This document shows, piece by piece, positions 22,510 to 32,800 of a stretch of 64,000 bases of DNA. Positions within the stretch are counted from its first letter, which is position 1. Every line of letters starts with the position of its first letter. Where the stretch lies: NCBI GenBank assembly GCA_009768925.2, contig VHIT02000028.1:534001-598000 (forward strand). The letters are read 5' to 3'. A program made the translations under genes and the position numbers. Below the pieces are notes generated by a model, which was given only the letters and a program-made list of their open reading frames with translations, did not search any database and had not been told where the DNA came from. Origin of the DNA: Cryptosporidium bovis (taxonomy: Eukaryota; Apicomplexa; Conoidasida; Eucoccidiorida; Cryptosporidiidae).

Positions 22510-23619
22510 ATGTACAGTAAAGGTGTTAGTTTAATAAATGACAAAATACCTTTATATAGATCTATAATTAGAAATGAATTTATTATAAATAATTTATTTT
22601 TTTTTAATGAAAGGTGTTTTTCAAGTATTAAAATCAAAAAATATGGTCAATATTACCTAAATTCTAGTTTTATAAATAAGTATAATTATACAAATAATAT
22701 TTTAAAAAAAAGATTATTATTAAATAGTCACTCTGAAAAACACATACATAGTTCAAAAAGTAGTAATCGTTATGATAATAGAACTTGTTTTGCTAAATAC
22801 GATTATATTAAAAATAATATATTCTTGAATAAATTATATAAAATAAGAAATGTTAGACTTGGATATACATTGGTTGTAACAGCAATAATACTTTATTTAT
22901 TAAGTTTAATTAATCATTATAAAATTAAGATATATGATAACGGATTTATCAACACTGGTGAATTTAATAAAAATAATACAAGCAGTAGTAACATTGTAGT
23001 TAAGTACATTATTAATATTTTCAATGACCCAAAACTAGAGGAATCACTTAAAAACTTAGTTAAAAAAATACTGATAAGTACCATTAAAGAATGTAATGAT
23101 GAATCATTGGTAAATTGGAAGTTATTGTTAAAAAGCACAATTAATGAGTTTGAAAACGAATTTGGTAATGGAATTGCAAATATACTTAAAACTAAAGCCA
23201 TTCAAGAATGGATATACTCAACTGTGAATGAAGTTATGGATTATTTGAGTAAAACACCTGAAATTGTATCTAAAACATCTTCACTATTTTCAGAAGCTAT
23301 AAATCATAAAATATTTACTGAAGATTCAAAGAAATGGTTTGACGAATTTGTAAAAAGCTACATTGTTAATAATAAAGAAATACTTCATTCATTTAATCAA
23401 TTGTTAGTTAACTTATTTAATACAAAGGAAACACAAAATAATATTAACAATATATTCTATCAATATTTATCCAACAGGAATACCAAAGAATATTTAAATA
23501 TAGCAATTTGGGACGTTTTTAAAAACTATATATTCTACCCTAAGTATTGGTTTACTGGAGTTAATAAACAACGTATTGAATCTATAAAGAATGATGAAAA
23601 AGGTCAACAAAGTAAATGA
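22510..23619 (+). CDS. Single-pass membrane protein with helical repeats, unrecognised
   Basis: 369 aa, one exon. The first 115 residues are basic, rich in Lys/Arg/Ser/Tyr and poor in acidic residues, as in an organelle presequence. A membrane segment follows at about 118-138 (LGYTLVVTAIILYLLSLI). The remaining 230 residues are helical, with loosely repeating units of about 35-45 residues (DPKLEESLKNLVKKIL; TKAIQEWIYSTVNEVMDYL; EDSKKWFDEFVKSYIV; KETQNNINNIFYQYL). It ends in a conserved-looking YIFYPKYWF. An anchored protein of the mitosome or mitochondrion, or of the ER, is possible; the presequence reading is inference. Confidence 0.68.
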   Translation: MYSKGVSLINDKIPLYRSIIRNEFIINNLFFFNERCFSSIKIKKYGQYYLNSSFINKYNYTNNILKKRLLLNSHSEKHIHSSKSSNRYDNRTCFAKYDYIKNNIFLNKLYKIRNVRLGYTLVVTAIILYLLSLINHYKIKIYDNGFINTGEFNKNNTSSSNIVVKYIINIFNDPKLEESLKNLVKKILISTIKECNDESLVNWKLLLKSTINEFENEFGNGIANILKTKAIQEWIYSTVNEVMDYLSKTPEIVSKTSSLFSEAINHKIFTEDSKKWFDEFVKSYIVNNKEILHSFNQLLVNLFNTKETQNNINNIFYQYLSNRNTKEYLNIAIWDVFKNYIFYPKYWFTGVNKQRIESIKNDEKGQQSK

Positions 23620-24066
23620 TTGTCATTATTATTAACATCACTTTTTTTCTTTGTATTTCATTATACACCAAGTAAATATAATATTTTTTTATTTATAAAT
23701 TTAAATCTTATTTTTAGAAAGAAAGTGAAAGTTACTGTTATTTTTAATTTGAAAATTCTTTACTCCATTATTTCTACTTATAACTCTTTTTCTGTATTTA
23801 TTTAATTTTAGCTATGTTGTTTATATGGACTAAAAAACTAATGCCACGTATGCATGGTAGTATAATTCCCCACACTTTAAAAAAAAATACATGTTTCGTG
23901 CCGGTATAGAATGTAGAGATAAAATGTGATAAAAAAAACAAAATTGAACTAAATATGAATAAGCACTTTAATTTAATTTTGAGAAATAAAATAAGTGAAT
24001 AAAGTTTATAATTCAAGTTTTTTTGTGTAGTAAATACCGTTTTCATTTTATAAATAACTTACAAGA
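23620..24066. other. Intergenic region upstream of formin
   Basis: 447 bp of AT-rich DNA. Short frames on both strands are hydrophobic and low in information. There is no E2F-like core and nothing else to report. Confidence 0.4.
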
Positions 24067-27000
24067 ATGAACATGCTAACAGATGAATTTATCAAGTCTC
24101 TTTCTAAGGAGGAATTGGAAGAGACTGTTATAAAACTAAGAAATGAAATTTCATATTTATCGGATGAATTGAAATTTTGGAAATGTAGAGCTGATGAAAA
24201 ACAAATAAGTGAGGGTAGAGTGCTAATGAGAAATGAAGTTACAGAAGAGATGTTGAACAAATTAAATAATATAGCAAGCGAAATAGACAAATTAGAAGTA
24301 GAAGATGGTAGAAGCGATAAAAATCCAATGAATAGCAGTAATGATTTACTAAATAAGAAAAGTTCGATAATAAATATAAACGTTTCACCTCCTATGTTTA
24401 ATGAATCAAGCGCATCAAATTTATTACCTTCTTTAGTTCCATTACCACCACCACCTCCAACAAAAGGAACATTAAAATCAGATGTTCAAACTAATTCAAT
24501 ACAAAAAATATTAAAAAGTGATAAGTTGAATAACGTAATGTTGAAAAGAGCTCCGCCAATAATGAGCAAAGCTGAATTTATGAAAAAACACCAATCAAGA
24601 AATTTGTTTAAAAATAGCAAAATAAATGACAATGAAATGAATAATAAATCTAGAGCATCATTACAATGGGGATGCTCTAACGAAGATTATCCTTTGTTTA
24701 GTAATAATATAGACAAGAATGTATTTAAAGACTACTTTTCAGAATTTAATAAAAAAGTTTCATTATTATTTAACGAGGATATAGATAATAACAGTGAATT
24801 GAAGATACATTCAAATTCTGTGTTTTCTTTGGTTTCAGATGAATATAACACCATTAGTGAAGATTTGATTAGTATTCCGAGGGAAAAACTATTTGAATGG
24901 TTTATTAAAAAGGACGATAAGATAGATAATAATATAATTGCATGCAGAGACAATAATAATATCGTTGGTAGTAGCAATGAAATAAGTAATAGTGGTTTAA
25001 GTAATAATTACAGAGATAATGAGATTAACACTAACATTAGTAGTAATGTTAATGAATTGAGTGACGTATCTAATGAAAATAAGACAGTAAATGGGCTAGA
25101 AACAGGAAAAAATGATGAAACAAAAGTAAGTGATAAGAATATTCAAAAAGAAAGAAAGAGTTTATTTTGTTCCAAAACAAGTAAAATGTTACAGATAACA
25201 ATAAATTATTTCAAAAAGAAGATACCTAAAGACCTGCAAAAAAGCTTATTAGAATTTAAAAAATCAATACTGAAGTGTACGCTAGACAAGGAGGGGGTTA
25301 ATTTATTGTTAGAAACAGTACCAGATCCAATAGAAAATCCATCTAAATATGATGTTTGGAAAGAATGCGTGAATTTGGTAGAAAATTATTTGAAAAGTAA
25401 CTCAAGAGAATCATTACTTGAAGAGGAAGAATTTGTCTATTTCTTATCAAGAATTCCAAATTTATCAAAAAGACTTGAATGTATGATACTTAGATCATCA
25501 TTTGAGCAGCTTTATAATGAATCATTAAAATGGATAAATGAAAAAATTCAAGGACTTGAATTAATATTAAATCACAAAAAATTACCTTTGCTTTTTAAGT
25601 CAATTATTGATTCAAGAAATATATTAAATAATAAATTGAATGAAATGAACAACAATAATGACATAATGAGTGTTAAATATATTCCATTATCTTCAATAAA
25701 AAAACTGAATAATTTAAAAAGTCCAAATATTAAAGGTAAGACATTAATTCATTTTATATGTTCAATAGTGGGTGAAGTTTTTAATAATAATGAACTATTT
25801 ATATTAAAAAAATCTTCAGAAAAAAATATTTATATTATATACACAATGGTCACCGATTTATTATTTTCATGGTTGGATTTGAGAGATAACACAAATAATC
25901 TTATGTATGGTACACTGAGTGGTAGCGATGAAAAAGAAGTTAGTTGCGATTTAAGTGATGAATTTGATATAATAATGAAAAATTTTTACGCTGAAAAATA
26001 TGATCAAATGGTGAAATTATCATCGGCATTTAAATATTTGCTAAGATTATATGTTGCTTCTTGCTATTATTTTGGTGATATTAAAACTTTTTTACCTATT
26101 AATATGAAATTGCTTCACGACAAGCAAGACTTGATTGACTATCTGATGGATTTTATAAAAAAATATAACTCAATATTAACCCAAGAAATTAATAGAGAAA
26201 ATGAAGAAACATCACCTAAGGATAATATTGCAGTTGAAAATAAAAAGAAATTATTAAATGTTAAAGAATCAGATAACAAATGTAATTCTACCAACGATAA
26301 TAAGTTAAAGGCAATATTTTCAAATAATTCTGGGAATAGATCAAACGTAAAATCTAATATTAAAGAATTGTTTGCAAAATCCATCGTTAAAGAACTTAAT
26401 TTAAAACCATTATTTAACAAGGAAATACAAATTGAAAACGATAATAATTACATTTTAAGTAAAGATATGAATGAAAATAGCGATAGTTTTAATGCTAAAA
26501 TGCGCAATTCAATTGGAAATCGTAATTTTGACGATATTGATCAAACAATATATTTATCTGATGCGTTGAATTACAGTAATATATATAATAACAATGAAAA
26601 AATAAGAAATTCTATTCTTAATAATGATGTGAATCCTAGAAATTCCATATTAGAATTGTCGAACGAAGCAAGGGAAATATTATCTAGAAGCAATAATAAT
26701 ATTAGTGTAAATTTAAATTCATCAGCTGAGTTTGATAATACGAGTAATTATGACACTAGTGACAATGATACGGTGGCACTTTCTTCTCCATCATATACAA
26801 GATTATTGGATATTAATAATTTAACGGGTTCAAACAACGATCCCGAATCACTAATTACTGAAGAAAATAACCAAGAAAACACAAAGAAGAAGAAAGTCAT
26901 GATAGTAGCAGATGTATGTTCTCCCGTCAAACAAAATGGCAAATTTAATAGAAGGCAATCAATTAAAAGAATGTGCCAAATGGCATCATATTTGGATAAT

Positions 27001-27339
27001 TTTGAACATGACTCACCGTTATCAACAAGCAATTACGAAGAAAACTATTTAAATATTTACAAGTCGCCAACTCAAAAAAATGTATCATTTTATGAAAATT
27101 ACGGTGATACATTCACTGTAAATGACGATACACATACAGATTCCGAGAATTATACAAAAACGTGCATCTTAAATGATGTTCTAGATATAAATCATTTGAA
27201 CAAGGAAAATAGTGCGTATGATAACTGTAAAACTGATATAAATAAGGAGTCTTGTGAGAATATTGAATTAACTCCAGAAAAAACTATTTCCTCTAGAAGA
27301 ACAATAAGATTCGGTGCAACAATTTCACCCCACGATTAA
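24067..27339 (+). CDS. Formin (FH1-FH2 actin nucleator)
   Basis: 1090 aa, one exon. Order: an N-terminal coiled coil (residues 5-45, KEELEETVIKLRNEISYL); a very short FH1-like proline run (PLPPPPPT, near 128); an FH2 domain over about 165-720; then a long Asn-rich tail. FH2 markers are a lasso-type Trp (LQWGCS), the helical knob FEQLYNES region, and the core motif LNNLKSPNIKGKTLIHFI, which matches the family pattern KxxDxKxTLLHFL. Formins nucleate and elongate unbranched actin filaments, in apicomplexans for gliding, invasion or division. The usual GTPase-binding/FH3 region is missing, as is common in this phylum. The tail ends with RRTIRFGATISP, which could be a regulatory motif. Confidence 0.87.
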   Translation: MNMLTDEFIKSLSKEELEETVIKLRNEISYLSDELKFWKCRADEKQISEGRVLMRNEVTEEMLNKLNNIASEIDKLEVEDGRSDKNPMNSSNDLLNKKSSIININVSPPMFNESSASNLLPSLVPLPPPPPTKGTLKSDVQTNSIQKILKSDKLNNVMLKRAPPIMSKAEFMKKHQSRNLFKNSKINDNEMNNKSRASLQWGCSNEDYPLFSNNIDKNVFKDYFSEFNKKVSLLFNEDIDNNSELKIHSNSVFSLVSDEYNTISEDLISIPREKLFEWFIKKDDKIDNNIIACRDNNNIVGSSNEISNSGLSNNYRDNEINTNISSNVNELSDVSNENKTVNGLETGKNDETKVSDKNIQKERKSLFCSKTSKMLQITINYFKKKIPKDLQKSLLEFKKSILKCTLDKEGVNLLLETVPDPIENPSKYDVWKECVNLVENYLKSNSRESLLEEEEFVYFLSRIPNLSKRLECMILRSSFEQLYNESLKWINEKIQGLELILNHKKLPLLFKSIIDSRNILNNKLNEMNNNNDIMSVKYIPLSSIKKLNNLKSPNIKGKTLIHFICSIVGEVFNNNELFILKKSSEKNIYIIYTMVTDLLFSWLDLRDNTNNLMYGTLSGSDEKEVSCDLSDEFDIIMKNFYAEKYDQMVKLSSAFKYLLRLYVASCYYFGDIKTFLPINMKLLHDKQDLIDYLMDFIKKYNSILTQEINRENEETSPKDNIAVENKKKLLNVKESDNKCNSTNDNKLKAIFSNNSGNRSNVKSNIKELFAKSIVKELNLKPLFNKEIQIENDNNYILSKDMNENSDSFNAKMRNSIGNRNFDDIDQTIYLSDALNYSNIYNNNEKIRNSILNNDVNPRNSILELSNEAREILSRSNNNISVNLNSSAEFDNTSNYDTSDNDTVALSSPSYTRLLDINNLTGSNNDPESLITEENNQENTKKKKVMIVADVCSPVKQNGKFNRRQSIKRMCQMASYLDNFEHDSPLSTSNYEENYLNIYKSPTQKNVSFYENYGDTFTVNDDTHTDSENYTKTCILNDVLDINHLNKENSAYDNCKTDINKESCENIELTPEKTISSRRTIRFGATISPHD

Positions 27340-27629
27340 TTCTGCAAAAACACGGCGCCCAAATCTTAAATTGAATGGCGGTAAATAAAGTGAGACTAAT
27401 AAAATCTAAAAATGTATTTTATAACAGTCTGTATTTCGTTTATATGTGTTATATTTACGTACATGGGCTGTCATTGAATAACATATGATATTAAACAATA
27501 TTTAGTGAGAATAAAAAAGTGGTTATTGTTAAAGCATTGCGTGAGGGTCTACTGATTTTCAAAATACATGTTCTATTATTAATTTTTCGTTCCCTCATTT
27601 TTCTTTAGATTTCAAAGATAACCACTAAG
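27340..27629. promoter_or_regulatory. Intergenic region with two E2F-like cores
   Basis: GGCGCC at 27354-27359 and GGCGG at 27377-27381 lie within 30 bp, about 250 bp before the B-box gene. In DNA this AT-rich, two such cores together are notable. Role inferred. Confidence 0.45.
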
Positions 27630-29198
27630 ATGGTAAAAAAGAGCTTAGTTACTCACATATCATATCAGGATTTAGACACTGTTCAGAGAGGAACTGAAGA
27701 ATGGAATTTATTGGAACATTATTTACAAATATGTTGTAGATCTTCAAGGTCGTTAGTGCAACAAATATGGCATGTTAATATTGGTAGTGTATCGACTGCA
27801 TTTGACAGAAGAACTCAGGATCGTTTGGTTTTGTATTGTTGGGTAGACACGAATGAGCTCGATAAAAATAATTCCATTCAAGACGTTTCTAGAAGAGGAT
27901 TTAAAATACCGTCAAGTGGCATGAAATTTACATCTGGAAATATAAGACTTCCCGGTGTACCACAATCATCAACAACAGGAGTGAACAGTAATAATAACTC
28001 CGATACTACCAGCGGCGTTAAGTCGTTGAATAAGTTGGATACTGACTATACACCGTCTACAAGAAGATTATTTGAATTTTTTCTATGTAAAGTAGGTGTT
28101 GGTTGCTCAATAGTTAAAAATGATGAGAGCGAGGCAGATGGGGATAGATTTCCAATACCACCTGAATACGATACTGTTTTTTTAAGAAACAGACAAATAA
28201 ATCCGCCATCAATGGTAAATTCAAAATCAGCGTTAAACAATGAACTAAAAGCAAATGAGTTTAATTTATCATCTACATTGGCTCTTTCTGCTGGTGTTCT
28301 TCCACAACATACATTTAAACATGAATATATTATATATGATAGCTTTCAAGTAGTACCGGAATATTTAATACAATTTGAATATGATTCGTCCTCACCTGAA
28401 TTATTTGTAGTTCCGTGGTGCGATGAATGTCAGGATTCACCAGCCATACTTTGGTGTCAAGCAGATTCTGCAAGATTATGTGGTACGTGCGATGAAAGAA
28501 CACATAGACATAACAAACTAGTAACAAGACACATAAGAATACCAATAAATCAAATGCCAAGATCATCTGGCAATTGCCCAGTTCACACAATGGATATACT
28601 TGAAGAATTTTGTACATTATGTCATGTTCCAATGTGCAGATTGTGCAGACCATCACATGCTCATGCGGATGAAAAAATGGCATCCTTAATAATGCCTATA
28701 AATAGGGCATACAGAGCGCAATTAGAAAGGCATAACAAGCCTCACCCGTCTTTAGACTCAAGAAAGATAGAGCTTCTTGAAAAACTAGAGTCCCAACAAG
28801 TTATATTTAATGATATAAGAACGAATATGTTTGAAGTAGAACAGAGAATATATTCGATTCTTGAAAGTTCTATTACACAATTACAAATAGCTACTGAATC
28901 TAAGATGAACAAAATACTGTGCGAGCAACTTATATTAAACCAACTAATGCAACAAGTAGAATGGTCGGAAGGGTTCTTGCAGTATTTACAGTCGATACTG
29001 CCTCCTGCAGATTTTTTATTTGCATGGCTAAGACATTGTCACTATCGCGAGGAAATATTTAAGTTATGTGATATTTTAACCTCTAAGGAAGAATTTTTCC
29101 CCGATTCTAAGTTAGTTGGTAGAGTTGATATACTATCTGAGTCGGCCCTAAAACATAATAAACATCACAAACACGCAAAAAGTGACTTGTTTGTTTAG
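27630..29198 (+). CDS. B-box zinc-finger protein with degenerate PARP-like region
   Basis: 522 aa, one exon. Residues about 264-305 and 312-350 form two B-box-type zinc fingers (CDECQDSPAILWCQ...CGTCDERTHRHN; CPVHTMDILEEFCTLCHVPMCRLC), followed by a helical region (385-460) and a His/Lys-rich tail. The part before the B-boxes resembles a PARP catalytic fold: LVQQIWHVN like VxxIxRVxR; RLVLYCWVD where PARPs have LLWHGS; FFLCKVGVG like LLLxEVALG; and HEYIIYDSFQVVPEYLIQF like NEYIVYDxxQVxxKYLLxL. The catalytic His is absent, so no ADP-ribosyl transfer is expected. Family knowledge supports the B-boxes firmly; the PARP link is an inference. The protein probably acts as a scaffold, perhaps with nucleic acid or ubiquitin-pathway partners. 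Confidence 0.75.
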   Translation: MVKKSLVTHISYQDLDTVQRGTEEWNLLEHYLQICCRSSRSLVQQIWHVNIGSVSTAFDRRTQDRLVLYCWVDTNELDKNNSIQDVSRRGFKIPSSGMKFTSGNIRLPGVPQSSTTGVNSNNNSDTTSGVKSLNKLDTDYTPSTRRLFEFFLCKVGVGCSIVKNDESEADGDRFPIPPEYDTVFLRNRQINPPSMVNSKSALNNELKANEFNLSSTLALSAGVLPQHTFKHEYIIYDSFQVVPEYLIQFEYDSSSPELFVVPWCDECQDSPAILWCQADSARLCGTCDERTHRHNKLVTRHIRIPINQMPRSSGNCPVHTMDILEEFCTLCHVPMCRLCRPSHAHADEKMASLIMPINRAYRAQLERHNKPHPSLDSRKIELLEKLESQQVIFNDIRTNMFEVEQRIYSILESSITQLQIATESKMNKILCEQLILNQLMQQVEWSEGFLQYLQSILPPADFLFAWLRHCHYREEIFKLCDILTSKEEFFPDSKLVGRVDILSESALKHNKHHKHAKSDLFV

Positions 29199-29899
29199 TG
29201 ATGTATATATTTGCTTTATATACTTTATTTTAATTTCTTATTTAGATTTTATTTATTTCGCTCCTATGTTATTTTGTGTATTTATCGAACTTATTTAATA
29301 TGGGATACCCACAGAATGTTCCTTAATCTACTTGAGTAAAGATCAAATCTCTAATCTATTTCCTATATGGTTTTAAATTTGTTTATAGTACACTATTCCG
29401 CATTTGTGTATGTCAATAGAAATCAAAAAGATTGTTCTGATCACTATTATTATTTTTCTATTTCATAAAATAATTAAAAAAAAGCGAAAATAAAAATTTT
29501 AACAAGTAATGTAAATCAATTATCTAACATGTTAATTTGTGTAAAAAATGTTTTGGCGGTAAACAGATTCAAGTTATAATGAATAAAATAAAATACTAAT
29601 GCCAATGAAATTTAAAATCAAGTGAATAAAACGAGAGTAACAATAGTATTGTTATATGTTAGTATATCAATGCAAACATACAAATACAGATAAATTAATT
29701 TGTGTATCGATTTACGTATTTGGATCATATTTTTTGACTTAAATTTTTTGAAGGATAAGAAATTAAAAGGGTAGAATTTTTTAATTTATTCTATAAGTTC
29801 CAATGATTAAATATATTTTTGCATGAAGATTTTTTCACGTTTAAGTTTTAATAGAAGAAACACTGTTACTTCCGCGTAGTTGATGTTAGAAAAGTAACT
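29199..29899. other. Upstream region of the ABC transporter gene
   Basis: 701 bp with TTTTGGCGG at 29551-29559, about 350 bp before the start. No other signal. Confidence 0.45.
29551..29559 (+). promoter_or_regulatory. E2F-like site TTTTGGCGG
   Basis: Identical core to the site at 4374-4382, at a similar distance (about 340 bp) from its gene. Role inferred. Confidence 0.4.
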
Positions 29900-32800
29900 A
29901 TGAAAAAAGATAAAAATGAGGAAACAAGAAATTCAATATATAGACCAAAAAAATGGTATTATTCCTTTTCGCCTAGATATTTAACATTCGGATTTATATC
30001 TCCATACATGAAACTAAAAGAGAAGGATATGATGAAAGAGGATGATTTGCCAAGTATACCCTCTAAAGACGATCCAATGAAACTTGGTAAATATTTAGAG
30101 AAAGCAATTAGATATGAGGAAAAAAAAGCATTATTAAGTGGTAGAGAACCTAGTTTAATGAGGGTTTTACTGCGAGCATATTATCCGTTTATGATAATAT
30201 GTGTATTATCGACAATAATAATAGATTTAATACGTTTTTCAGTTGGATTAGTTATAAGAAGAATAGTATCGGACTTACAAAAGCCAATGCCTTTATCTGA
30301 TAGTGATAAAACAAGTTCAATAGTAAATTTTTTACTTGTATTTGGAATAATGGTTTCTTCCGCAATAACAATACCTCATTTGGTCTTTTACCAATATAGA
30401 TTCATATTTAGAACATATGCAAGTTTGGCAGCAAATATACTGTGGCGAGGTTTAATGAAACCTGGTGGATTACTAGTTAGAAAGAGTATTGAAAAGAATG
30501 GAATCATTCCCCCGTTTGCAATGGATATGGAGATAGTAAGTAAGAAAAAAGGAATTTTTGATTACTTTTTTAAAAGTAAAACAAGCGATAAAAGTTTAAC
30601 TAGCATTCGCAGTGACAATAAAATTTACTCTTTTAATGGAAGCAATTCGAGTATTATTAATGGTGGTGATGAAAGCCTTAACGATAACAGCGATTATTAT
30701 AAAAGCTATGCGGTTAGAGTAAATTACATTAACATTTATAATGTAATGATGGGAGATTTGTTTCCCTGTTCTTTGTTAATAGGCAACTTAATAAGTGTGT
30801 TATTGTTCCCACTTCGAATTATATTCGCGAGCTATGCAATATCGCTAATTTTGAATTCATCAGTAAATAAAACTGACGGAAGAATTGGTTGGATAATAAA
30901 CGTTTCGCTGTTGCTATGCATAATAACATTGATGTTATTTATAATAATAAGTGTAATAATACAGATTAAGAGTGGTTATTTGAGGAAGCCATTATTTTTC
31001 GTAAAAGACTATCGAGTTGAAGATTTAAGATATATACTTTCAAATATAAGAACTATAAAGCTTTTAAATTGGGAGTCATTCGTATATAAAAATGTGGTTG
31101 AATTAAGAACTCATGAAATGAATTGGAGAAGAAAAAAACTTTTATTAACGTCTATATCAGATATATTTTGCTTTTGTTCAAGCTTTTTTTCGCAAGCAGT
31201 ATTGTTTTTATCGCTAGGTTTCTTATTTAAACACTACTATAATCAATTCTCTATACCAGGAACTGCAACAGTTCCCATTATATTTTCACTATCTACACTT
31301 TTTACATCAGTGAGTCTTTTACCAGAAGAACTAGGCTATGTGATACAAGGTTTTATAAGTCTAAAAAGGATTCAAACTTTTATATTCTCAAGGCTAGATG
31401 AGACGCCTTTACTAGAAGACAAAAAGTCTTGTGAAAAACTAAGTATTTTGGCTTTAGAAGACGAAATAATGAACAACGATTACAAAAATATATCGCTTTA
31501 TTACATAAATGCTACCTTTTCAAGGCAGCTTTATGATCACCCAGTATACCGTTATTTACACCAACTTGGACACATAAGATCGTCAGGTGGTCTGGACTTG
31601 CTTTTTAAAAAACTGTATTCCATCTATAATTTGGACCATTTTTCCGTTGATACAAAAGAGGGAAACAGTAATTATAGACTTTTGTCCGGTGACTTTGATT
31701 TCAATCTAATAAATTTATCAGGAATGACTGAAATAACATCCTTATTAAACGGTAACTCATTTGATAAAGAAGATATAAATAAAATATTCGAATACTACGC
31801 AACGACTAGAGAAAATGGAATAAACAGCAACAAAACTATAGAATTTGATGTGGATTCAAGGTATAAATCTTTGAATAGAATATCACCCTGTTTGGTTAAT
31901 ATAAATGTAAAGCTTTTTTATGGAGATATATGTTTTATAATAGGTGATCACGGTTCAGGCAAGAGTACATTCATAAATTCGATATTAGGCGAGCTATTTA
32001 GAATAAGTGGAGATGTTTATATAGGCGACAAAGAAAGGAACATAGATATTATAAACTCAAATCCCTGGATACCATCAGGTACATTTAAAGAAGTTGTATT
32101 AGCAGGAAGGGAGTACGATAATGATTTATTTGAGCTCACTAGTGAACTGTGCCAACTAAAGACCGACGTAGAAAATTGGGACTTAGGCGTCGACAAAGTG
32201 ATAGAAGAATACGGCAATAACCTAAGTAACGGACAAAAGTCAAGGGTGTCGCTTGCTAGATCAATTTACCAAGAAAAAAAGACTGTAAATAAGAAAAGAA
32301 TATTATGCATGGACTCGGCATTTGAGAATATAGATCCAAATTTAACATGTAAGATACTCAATTCTTTGTTTTCTAAAGAGGAACTTGGAAAAAAAGATAC
32401 TAACGGTGTGTACGATTTGATAGTTCCGCACAGAAATCCCAATAACTATACGGTCATAATAACACTAAGCAGGTCAACGTTCTCTTATATAATAAATAAT
32501 AGTTTGAGCAATACCGAATTTAACTTGAGATTTTTTTCAATAAATAACATGAAATTAGAGGAATTTAACTATGCATTGGATAAAAAAACGCCGAATTACA
32601 TTGAAAATCACAATAAAATAATTGACTCAAGTACAAATGAGTTTGAAAACACCAATGATGGTGAAATTAGCTCTTTAAGAGAAACATCAGCAATTAGTGT
32701 CAAAAAAAAGAGAAACATATGCAGAAAAACAATAGTTAAACAACCTAAAATGTATTTTGGTGAAAACGGACTGTTTAAGGCAATGGAAATAGAGACGAGC

